From: Xanthostigma xanthostigma
Lineage: Eukaryota > Arthropoda > Insecta > Raphidioptera > Raphidiidae
NCBI GenBank assembly: GCA_963575645.1
Contig: OY754468.1
Location: 5,704,001 to 5,768,000, forward strand
DNA: 64,000 bases
Reading direction: 5' to 3'
Shown here: positions 43,737-55,700 of the stretch, piece after piece
Numbering within the stretch: the stretch's first letter is position 1
How the letters are laid out: every line of letters begins with the position of its first letter
Translations under genes and position numbers: made by a program
Notes under the pieces: generated by a model
What the model saw: only the letters and a program-made list of their open reading frames with translations
The model's database searches: none
Told to the model about the DNA's origin: nothing

Positions 43737-46700
43737 CCATACATACAGCCCTACGGACATCATCGCCAAAATAGTTTCAATAGCTTCCTAGGACCCCAAA
43801 ACGTCGAGATCTGGCGAAAACTCGATTTTCGAAAATCGGGGTGAAACCAATAACTTCCCGATTTTTGAAAAAAAAAAAATTTTTTTTTTTTTTTTTTTTT
43901 AAAGCGGGAAGTTAAAAATGGTTATTATGATAATTATGTTGATTTTAGAAAAAAGTGGTTTGTTAATCTCTCTGATAAAATTATACCTAATGAAGTTGTT
44001 GATATAGTATCTCTTGGAGGTAAATTTAGCTTAAAACGTGATATTTTAGATAAAAATGCTCAAATTGAATTTATCAAATGTGTTGAATCAAGTCTTTATA
44101 AAATTCCAATAACATTACATAACGAAATTAGACATAAGACTGTTGATTTTATAATTGAACAATCAAAGAAACAAAAAAAGATAATACATAAAAGCTTTAT
44201 TGAAAAACAAATTGAACGTAATATTAACTTTACTCAAAATTTTATTAAAAACAATTCTGATATATTATTTACTAAAGCTGATAAAGGAAATGTAACTGTA
44301 GCAGTTAATTGGACTACTTATTTAGAAAAAGTTAATGAAATGTTATTAGATAAAAATACTTATTTACTAACTAAAAGAAATCCTATTAATAATATTATTG
44401 ATAAACAAAAAACATTACTTAAAAGATGGATATCTAATGAATATATTGACAACATTGATTTTAGAAAGTTATTTATAACTTCAGCCAATTTAGCACGCGC
44501 TTATGCTTTACCAAAAATACATAAAAAAGATGTTCCTTACAGAATAATTGTGTCATCCATTGGTAGTCCTCTACATAACTTAGCTGCTTTTTTACATAAA
44601 ATTTTATCTAACGGTTTACAAGAAACTAACCATTCTGTAATAAATTCCTATGAATTTATTAATAAAATCAAAAATGTCATTATTCCAAAAGATCATATCA
44701 TGATATCACTCGACGTTACATCATTATTTACTAATATACCAAATGAACTTATTATTAACAGTATTAAATCGCGTTGGAATATTATAAGTCCACATTGTAA
44801 CATTCCGTGGAATGAATTAACTATAGCCATCAATTTAATTTTAAATTCCACATATTTTTTATTTGATAATAAATGCTATCAACAAATTGATGGTACTCCT
44901 ATGGGTTCTCCTTTGTCTCCAATTTTTGCTGAATTTGTTATGAGAGATTTAGAAAAACAATGTTTTGGTAATCTTAATTTTCTACCTATTACCTATCACA
45001 GATATGTTGACGATATTTTTTGTATTATTCCTAAAGATAAAATAAACTATATGATTTGTATATTTAATAATTTTCACCCTAAAATTAAATTCACTCATGA
45101 AATAGAAAATAATAATCAAATTAGTTTTCTAGATACACTAATTATTAATAATAACGGTATTGTTGAATTTAACTGGTTTAATAAACCAACTAGTTCTGGT
45201 AGAGTTTTAAATTTTTATTCTAATCATCCAATAAATCAAAAGATAGCTATGGTTTATAATCTTATTGATAAATCTATTTTATTATCTAAACCAAAATTTC
45301 ACTTAAATAATTTTAATTTAGTTCGTCAAATCCTACTTGCCAATTCTTATCCTCTCAAATTTATAAATAAATTTATCAAAATTAGAATTAATAAATTAAC
45401 AAAAAGTCATAATTCACAAAACAATGTTAATAATGTTGATTGTCCTTTTATAGTAATTCCTTTTTTCGAAAATATTTCAATAAAATTTAGTTCATTTCTT
45501 AAAAATTTAAATATAAAAACTGTTTTTAATGTTAATAATAAACTTGATAAAATTATTAAAAAGGGAAAAGATAAAATTAATAAATTTCAAAAGCATAATG
45601 TTGTATATAAAATTAATTGTGAAAATTGTGCTAAGAATTATATTGGTCAAACTAAAAGAGCTCTTAAAACAAGAATAAAAGAGCATCAAAATAATTACAA
45701 ATTAATCCCTGACAAACATAATGTAATAACTAAACACAAATTAGAACTTGACCACAAAATTAATTGGGATGATATAAAAATTTTAGATAATGAAACTAAT
45801 TTTTTTAAAAGAAATATTTCGGAAATGTTACATATAAAATCAAATAAAAATTCTCTCAATGCTCAATTAGATACTGAAAATTTAAGTAATATATATAATA
45901 TTATTTTGAAATAATTTGTTTTTAATAATTTTTCTTTCTTTATAGGTGCTCAAATTATTTCCATGACTACATAATAAAACATTGTTTGTTATTATTTTTT
46001 CAAAATTTATATTTTAAAAATATCTATCACGAATTGCATTTAGAGTAAATAGAAACTAATTATTAATTATTTTTTATATTTTTAGATCCGTTCTGAAGAA
46101 GATCCAAATCCGGATCGAAACGTTATTGTATTAATTTTTTATTGTTTGTTAATATATTGTCTGAAAAATTGGTCGATAATTTTATTTATTGTATAAGTAG
46201 ATACTAAATATTCAATAAATAAAATTATCGACCAATTTTTCAGACAATATATTAACAAACAATATAAAATTAATACATTAACGTTTCGATCCGGATTTGG
46301 ATCTTCTTCAGAACGGATCTAAAAATATAAAAAATAATTAATAATTAGTTTCTATTTACTCTAAATGCAATTCGTGATAGATATTTTTAAAATATAAATT
46401 TTGAAAAAATAATAACAAACAATGTTTTATTATGTAGTCATGGAAATAATTTGAGCACCTATAAAGAAAGAAAAATTATTAAAAACAAATTATTTCAAAA
46501 TAATATTATATATATTACTTAAATTTTCAGTATCTAATTGAGCATTGAGAGAATTTTTATTTGATTTTATATGTAACATTTCCGAAATATTTCTTTTAAA
46601 AAAATTAGTTTCATTATCTAAAATTTTTATATCATCCCAATTAATTTTGTGGTCAAGTTCTAATTTGTGTTTAGTTATTACATTATGTTTGTCAGGGATT

Positions 46701-49700
46701 AATTTGTAATTATTTTGATGCTCTTTTATTCTTGTTTTAAGAGCTCTTTTAGTTTGACCAATATAATTCTTAGCACAATTTTCACAATTAATTTTATATA
46801 CAACATTATGCTTTTGAAATTTATTAATTTTATCTTTTCCCTTTTTAATAATTTTATCAAGTTTATTATTAACATTAAAAACAGTTTTTATATTTAAATT
46901 TTTAAGAAATGAACTAAATTTTATTGAAATATTTTCGAAAAAAGGAATTACTATAAAAGGACAATCAACATTATTAACATTGTTTTGTGAATTATGACTT
47001 TTTGTTAATTTATTAATTCTAATTTTGATAAATTTATTTATAAATTTGAGAGGATAAGAATTGGCAAGTAGGATTTGACGAACTAAATTAAAATTATTTA
47101 AGTGAAATTTTGGTTTAGATAATAAAATAGATTTATCAATAAGATTATAAACCATAGCTATCTTTTGATTTATTGGATGATTAGAATAAAAATTTAAAAC
47201 TCTACTAGAACTAGTTGGTTTATTAAACCAGTTAAATTCAACAATACCGTTATTATTAATAATTAATAATCAATATTTATATTTTAAAAATATCTATCAC
47301 GAATTGCATTCAGAGTAAATAGAAACTAATTATTAATTATTTTTTTTATATTTTTAGATCCGTTCTGAAGAAGATCCAAATCCGGATCGAAACGTTAATG
47401 TATTAATTTTATATTGTTTGTTAATATATTGTCTGAAAAATTGGTCGATAATTTTATTTATTGAAGAGTTCTAATCAGACGTTAATCAAAGATTTAGATA
47501 CTAAATATTGTTTAGATCCTTTTCTTTCGAATGACACCACTTTCGTAGTCCTCACCCGATACTATTCGAAGTTAAAGTGACCTTCCTGAGATGACTTGAA
47601 CCCGCGTTCACTTGGCCTGAAAGTCATCTCAAGTACGCACATCCTTTACCTACTTTGTTGCTTGATGTTTTTTCCTTGGCAAGATAGTGATTTCAGTTTC
47701 GGTAATTGAAATGAAACGATTTTTAACGATTCCGGTTTCGAATTTCGATCCTTGTTTTAGAGAGAGCTGTCATTTCCGGACAACGTCGACTGAATCTAGT
47801 CGTATTCATTCGACGTTGTCCGGAAATGACAACATCGTTGCATCATGACCCTGCAACAATTTTCATCCGTGATTCTTAATTCTAATTGACACTTTATGGT
47901 GTACATAAGTCGTACACGTTTCAAACTCACAATGATATGTAAATAACATAATTCAGATAATAGTCATTATAAAGCTACAACTGGGTAACTGAGATAATAA
48001 TTAATAGAAGATCTAATCTAGCGGGGTGGCGTAGTGGTGAGAGCACTAGACTCGTATTCGGGAGGTACCGGGTTCGAATCCCGGCGAGGGCAGATGTGGC
48101 TGGGAATTTTTTCCTGCTGCCACTGAGCGGGCAGGCGTAGTGGTGAGAGCACTAGACTCGCACTTGGGAGGTACCGGGTTAGAATCCCGGCGAGGGCAGA
48201 TGTGGCCTGGAATTTTTCCTGCTGCCACCGAGCGGGATGGCGTAGTGATGAGAGCACTAGACTCGCGCTCGGGAGGTTTCGGGCTCGAATCCCGGCGGGG
48301 ATAGATGTGGCTGGGATTTTTTCCTGCTGCCTCTCGCCGAGAAACGGTAATTCCTGTACCAGCCATCTTGTTGAGGTTATCCATGGTTTTCCTCAATAAT
48401 TCCAGATAAATATCGAGATGGTTTCTTATTCAAGGCCATGGCCGAGTACCTGTCAAACTCCTATGCTCAAAATTTGCCTACCTTATCCTAATGTCCTAAA
48501 AAAAATTGTTCTATCCTCTTTTAACCTTAATTTATGAGAAGGCATTTAACCCTCTTACGGGTTAATTTTTGAAAAAAAAAAGTGATTTCTGAGTTAAACT
48601 ATCTCCATATTAAATTTCATCACAATCGGCTCAGAGGTCTGGCCATGAAAGCGTAGCTTCATACAATATTTCAACTCCCACTTCATCCCCATAGAGTTAA
48701 ATCTTGAAAAAAAAATAGCGTTAGTCCCCAGGCTTCAAACTATTTCCATATTTAAATTTCATCACAATCGGCCCAGAGGTTTGACAGACGGAGTCACTTT
48801 TGCATTTATAATATTAGTACGGATAATGACCGAAACGTTATTAAAAGCAAATGTTTTATAACGATTGCTTTTTTGTTTCAGGTGCATTCCTTGTGCCCTA
48901 TCTTCTTATGCTGTTTCTTTGCGGCATACCTTTGTTTTTTATGGAAACATCTCTTGGTCAGTTCGGCAACACTGGGTGTATTACATTATTTAAAATTAGT
49001 CCCATTTTTAAAGGTAAGTTTTAAATAATAATGCTATATTAAAAAAAATAATGTAATCAAATACTAAACCGGAGTCAAAACATCAATACTCTTCTTACGT
49101 TCGAAGCAGGGTTGCCAGACGTACGAGAAATCTCGAACCATTACGAGATTTACAGTTTTTGTACGAGATACAAGAATAACAAAATTTTCGTATACATTTT
49201 TGTACGAGATTTTAACAATGTTGACTGCCTTCGCTAGGTATCAGCCAAAAAGTGTAAGAATTTGCATATTTACCTACTTCACACGCCACAAAACAATCGA
49301 CTGGGCGCATCACTAAATGCACTACCTCATCACTATATGAAACTAGACAACTTCTGTGGGGAATCCCCGTTTAATGTATTTATTTGTTGTTGTCCTTATT
49401 ACACTAATGTTAATCACTATCAGTTCTAATTGTTTCATTTGAATTGACAGCTAAAAGCGCAAAGAATATGACTACTCAAAGTTAAATAGTACAGTAAATA
49501 GCATGAATTATAAATTTTATTCGATATTCGCTATGTGCAACATCAAAGCGGAGACATCTAGCGTTATTTATCGGCGAACCCACTGCTACTAAAATACATT
49601 ATGTCAAATGGGACAACAAGTAAAACGTGAATTAAAATTAAAGTTAATGATAAAAGTGAAAAGTATGGATGCTATATTAAAAACGGGTTTTGAAAAAATA

Positions 49701-52700
49701 AATCATTCTTTAAATTTTCACCCTCAAACTGTGCCAAAGGGTAAAGCTATCGCTGTGTAATTGATGTTGTTTCAGCTAGATTTTCTAAAGTGGAATAAAA
49801 ATTCTAGACAGTGTTGTCCTGTGTACGGAAAATATTGCACCTATTCCTGTAAATGTCAAAGCAGTTTTCATCTTGAAAAGAAAAATAAATAGTCTAATTT
49901 TTAGATATTTGAATTTTTTGTGAAACTGTCAATTTGTTCAGAAAATAATTATAAGTCTCAAATGATACACCAGAAAGATTTCTTAGCTGTTTATCATTTG
50001 TAACTGTTCCTTGAAAAGTAATTGAATCATCAACAAATTCATTGTACATCACAATCAGGTTCAACTGCTGTATCGACATTCGACAAACTATTTTTGAGGC
50101 GTACCTCGAGTTGCCAGGCCTTAAAATTCAAAAGCCGGATTCGGCGCTGTATTAGGCCGGACATTTTGCCCTAAAAGCCGGACATACATTTTTTAAAAGT
50201 CAAACACACCTTTTTAAAGCCGAACATCACATTTAAAATAAAAAAAACTCAGTTAGGTTCGTAATAAAGTTGTTTATTAATTATTTAATGTGAATCACAG
50301 ATTTGTTATAAAATTAACAACATTAACAGTTCTACGCACCTATTATTATCATTTGTATTTATACCTATGATATTGATGAAGTGAAAAATGGTCAGTCTTC
50401 TGTAATCTATTAATAGGTAAATTAAAAAAAAACAAAACAAATATAACAAAATACTAAAAGTTTTTGTTAACCAAATCAAAAACGTATATCCATTCTTTTG
50501 GATAAAAACAAAAAGATCTTTATTAAAAAATAGCAATTTCAAACTCTTGAAAAATATCAAAAAGTCTATAATTAAAAGTACATAGGCCAAAAGCCTAACA
50601 AAAGCCGGACACGACCATAAAAAGCCAGACGCCTGCAACCCTGGGCGTACCACACTTCTGATTTCTAAACTGTTTTGTGGTATTTATTTCAATTAATCTC
50701 AGTTTGAGTTTGAGCATCACAAGTATTAGAGCCTTTTTGAATAATGTTATTACAAAACAGTATTTTTTTAACACTAGGTATTACAATAAGCAAAAATATC
50801 AGCTTGGCATTCTACATCATTTCTGCTTTTGGTACTCGAATCAACAATCATAAAATCGCCATGTACACTGTCAGTTATTTTCATACACTGAACATTTATC
50901 TTCCGTATTTGCAGCACTTTTTGAATTGAGACTTGAATCTTTATTATTTTTTGAACTTGAACCCACTAATGAAATATTTTGTAGCCTACGTTTAATGAAA
51001 CGTTGATGTCTTGTCAAAACTTGATTCTCATTTAATTTTGGTTTCCTTTGAGGTGAAGAAAATTTGCTGGATACGTAATTAGGACCCAGTTCTTCTTCTC
51101 CCTTTTTGTTCCCAAGGAAATGTGCACTGCAAATTAGATCTCTTGTGATGTAGGATTCCAAATGGATGTACGTATATCCACTAAAAAATAAAAGATACGT
51201 CTTATTTTATTAATTTAATAACAAAATTCAAGTTGTATTTTCATAAAAATTATTAAATTTCATTATTCTTATATTTATTTTATATGAAATATATATTTTC
51301 ATAGTGTGTTCACATGAATTTTTTTGGAACATTATTGTCAATGTAAAATTAAGGTTATGATACTTACTTCTGCTTTTTCACGATGGAAATCCATTTTTAT
51401 CTTTGAATTAACTTATGCTTATATTTTGAGAAACAATAGAAGCTAACATCACTATTTTTTAATGTATTATTAGTTATTACAATTTAATAATGCAGCATTT
51501 ACGAACTGTCATTTTTCACCTTAGGTTTATGTCAATGGTAGTACACGAGCAGAAGGTTTGCTATCTTTCGCCGCTACGTGCGCATTGTCGTTCAACGCCT
51601 TCGTTCCAAGCAGCTGCACATAGCGAATACCTATACTTTAATTTTATACTTGTACGAGAAAAACTGTTGAAAGTACGAGATATTTAGCAACACTGGTACG
51701 AGAAAAAAAATCCGTCATCTGGCAACCCTGGTTCGAAGCCGTAAAGTATCAGTTTATCCGCGGCATAATCCTTCGATATAGTTGCACAGGAAAGGGCATA
51801 GTTCGTTTTACTAGCAGATTTGCATAAAAATAATGGTCTTTTAAAAGTCCGCACCAGAATTTGATTTTCATATTGCAACAGTATCATAAACAATCTGTGC
51901 TATCATTACTTAGTTTTACTTACTTATTTAAAAGAATATAGCAAAGGTTTTCCCGAACCAATTATTAATTAATTAAATCGGGAAAAGCTTTTTAATATTA
52001 ATTTAGATTTATTGTATCAAGAAAAGCTTTACTTACTTATTAACATCAATATTGATGAAAACATTTGTGTTTCTTTAGGATAAATAATGAATCTGAAAAA
52101 GCTGTTATGATATGATCTTTCGATCGCGACTCATGTTTACTTTTGGCAACATTTGGACAAAAATCAGACAAAAGATCTTTAACTTTCTTTCTTAAAACAT
52201 TTTTTTCATGATAAAACTATACGAGATAACGAGGCTAAAATATTAAAGCAACTTTTATTTACTAGAACATTATTTATTGGTCAACGGCTCGGCAATATTT
52301 CTTGGCTTCTTCAGAACCTTGTGACTTTTCACTAAAGATTTTCAAGGTCCTGAAGAAGACAAGAAATATTGCCGAAACGTTGACCAATAAATAATGTTCT
52401 AGGAAATAAAAATTGTTATAATAGTTAAGCCTTGTATCCCGTTTAGTTTTATCATATCACAATATAAAGGTGTCTTATTTTATTTTGTTAATTTCTTTTA
52501 CACTTTCAGGAGCTGGTTACGCAATCGTAATAGTTAATTTTATATGTACGACATATTACAACGTTATTATATCGTACCCTTTAGACTTCCTTTATTATTG
52601 TATGAGGTCGAAATTGCCCTGGATTGACTGTGATAATCCATGGAATACTGATAAGTGTTTAAAGGTCTGTATAAATACGCCTTTTCTTTTTTCACATAGG

Positions 52701-55700
52701 CCTAATAGACACTTGCATCTACAAGTTGACCGTACACGGACTGCTTCAAGCAATTCAAACTGACTGCTTGAGGAGCAACTGCATCCCCGTAGAAAATATT
52801 CCACAACATTCACACGACCCGAGCAGTCAGCAGCATGGCGAAATTTTGTCATGTATACGAGTAGTTGCAACCACGAAGTCTGTAAACCTAGCTTCCCATG
52901 CTTGCTATGTTTCGAGACGGACCGTTTTCTGCTGCACGCGAGATGGCGCTGTTATCTCTATCTGGGAAAACTTCGGTTCTTTCTACCTGTTTTTGCCATA
53001 GCTACCAAAGTTGTTTAACTTCACAGACACTACACACATGTAAACCATGAACGTGTGTGCGTTACCCAGCAGCTGACGCTATATTGGTTCATGCGACAGA
53101 TATCGGTCCACGGCTCCGCTCGAACTAGATGTCCTGATTAAAGCCTTCTTGGTTCGAACTCTCGACTGCTCGTGAGCATGGTTATCTATGAAACGCGGCA
53201 CAAAACAAAGAAACATTTGTTCGTTCAGAGTCACAGATCTCATTGATTGATTAGAAAAATGTCATTTTATTTTTCGACGTTTGTGTTTTTATCATAGAGA
53301 TATAAGTACTAGAGTACGCTAGCGGGTATGCTTGCCATAAGTGAAAGTATCTTCCGTTCAGAGTGAGAACGCTGAAAACGTTCCGTATCATTATATATGT
53401 TTACTCAAATCAGCATTGTTTTGTATCATTAGTTACCATGGAGATAAGGAACTTTTCTCTCTCTGAATAGCAGACACTTTCATGGCTCACTCGAGTACTC
53501 TAGTATAATATCTCTATGGTTTTTATACAAAATGGATGACGACTTTTCAATATTGCATAGTCCATCAAACGACAATATAGATACTCTAAAATCACTAAAA
53601 AAAAAATGTCTATCATTTCTAAGTTTAATTAATTTGTCCATGTTGTTCTGCTAATCTTAAAATTGAACGAACCCAGATTCTTTTCGTTTTTTACGTCGTC
53701 TGCGCTGAAGAAAAAGTAGCAAAACAATGCTTCTTTCTCAAAATCCATACTGCAACAGGATTTGAGCAAGCATCTTGGGCGGTTGACAGTAACTACAGTG
53801 ACTGCTTGTGCGGTTCATGTATGTTGTTCGGCGATACACTTTATATTACAAGCAGTCCGTGTAAGTCGGCCTAAGCGCTCTACATATCTATGAACGTGCA
53901 GACGCTAGTGACCAGATTAAAAAAAATAAAACTCGGTTAATTTTTTTCGTTTTCTCTTTTTTCATATAATTTATATTTCTTTTCGAAATTTCCAAATACG
54001 ATGAACTAAATTTAAATAATCGTTCTGCGAATATTAATAAAATTAACTAAGCCATTTTTCAGTTAGATGGATCAGCTGCTCAAAATCACCTAAATGACAC
54101 ATTCTTAAAACATATGAATAACACTAAAGACAGGATGAAAACACCAGCTGATGAGTTTTTTCAGTAAGTTTTTATATTTCTTGTCCTGTTAAAAAATTAA
54201 TGTTGAATTATAATTTTTGTACTTTATCTTTTTTTTATTTATGAACCTCTATTTTATGTTCCCTTCCTCCCCAAAGAAGGATGTGATACTATATCCCATA
54301 AGTGGATTTAGCTAGGCAACCCATGTGCAATTTATTAATGTATATGTTACGGTAAATGTAAACTCTTGGGAAATTTACACATTTACCGTAAAATTTGCCG
54401 GAGAATGTGTACATTTGCCGCAATATCTACATTTAATGTACACATTTTAAGGTAAATGTGTACATTTCCCAAGAGTTTACATTTACCGTAACATATATAT
54501 TATCTAACATATAATCTTTGTCATCATCAAATAACAGATGAGGGTATATATTTCTAATCCCGGATCTTAGACTAATACAAAAAATATTTTGAAAATCTTT
54601 TTAAGGCTACGCAAAGAGTTCATTAGAAAAACCCGGACGAAAATATTTTCAGAAATAATTTTATAAGTTTGATCTCTGATATCGGAAAAATAATTTCAAA
54701 TAGCAACTAAATTTAATTTTATTTTTTTTTATTTTTTAGTAATCAAATTTTGAAAATATCAGACGGAATTGGAACACCTGGATCAATTGTACCAGAATTA
54801 TTAATCTGTGATATAATTTCTTGGATACTAATGTATTTATGTATAATGAATGGCGTTAAATCGGTCGGTAAAGTAGTTTACTTCACAGCAACATTTCCAT
54901 TTGTAATCCTATTCATTCTGCTTATTCGAGGCGTTACTTTACCGGGAGCAATTGATGGAATTATATTCTATATTTATCCAGACTGGAGTCAACTCACTAA
55001 TTTAAAGGTATGCTTGAGTATTAAAATAAAATAATCGATAATTTTTATCACTTCAATATATTGATTACGTTTTGAGAATTTCTATCTGCGACCAAATTAA
55101 ACAAACAGACAGACAGACTGAAAGATGAGAGAGTGCTGAAATAACTCTCCGGGGGAGGGGACGAGTGCAGAAGTCGGTGCTTTATCCTATTACCCTGGGA
55201 CCGCACATTAGGGCCAGTGTTGGCGCCAACGTTGGCGGTATTATTTTTGAAAAGCGTCCACACATTGGGATTTATTGGAGCCAACCTCAGTTAGTTCCAA
55301 GCAAAGCCAACATCAACATGTCGGACCTAGAAGTGGCTGTGGGTGCGGTTGCTGTGCTAAGCGCTGCTTATCATAATATTATGATTATGATTATTATTAT
55401 TTTTCTACAAAACCAAAAATAACGTCCGTTTCTATTTTTGTGGTCTTAAATTATTAGATTCCATAACATTGGTTCTGCTTGATAAAGCTCCAAAAACAGT
55501 TACATTTTCATTTGACCATGTCTCCTTTGATGACATCATTTATAATTTTAAATAATATTACGACGTTGTCACTCGCTTCATCAGATACTGAAGACTGGTT
55601 GGCGTTTTACACGCCAATGTGTGGCCGAATACACGAACGTTGGGACAAATTCCCTTTGATGTTTCGTCAAAAAACCGACACAAGACGGCCAACGTCCAAC

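Larger units (their letters stand above)
42604..47470. mobile_element. Penelope-like element complex with inverted partial copy
   Basis: Left to right: an inverted tail (42604-42703); the start of the ORF (42704-42790, [14 protein letters not shown]); an inserted transposon (42791-43915); the rest of the ORF (43917-45914); 3' UTR and hammerhead tail (to 46200); an inverted copy of the last 1.05 kb (46212-47264); and a third, direct tail (47275-47470). The outer borders share about 36 inverted bases beyond the tail (GAAGAGTTCTAATCAGACG..). Copies are almost identical, so it is young. It sits in intron 1 of the transporter, same orientation. Confidence 0.88.

Noticed and set aside
48018-48396. 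Overlapping minus-strand frames rich in Pro, Arg and Ser
   Set aside because: They are the reverse of three tandem tRNA-derived SINE heads, which also explains the repeated protein motifs.
50306-50653. Hydrophobic 115-codon minus frame (possible membrane protein)
   Set aside because: It coincides with a nested non-autonomous transposon; the hydrophobicity comes from AT-rich sequence read as Phe, Leu and Ile.
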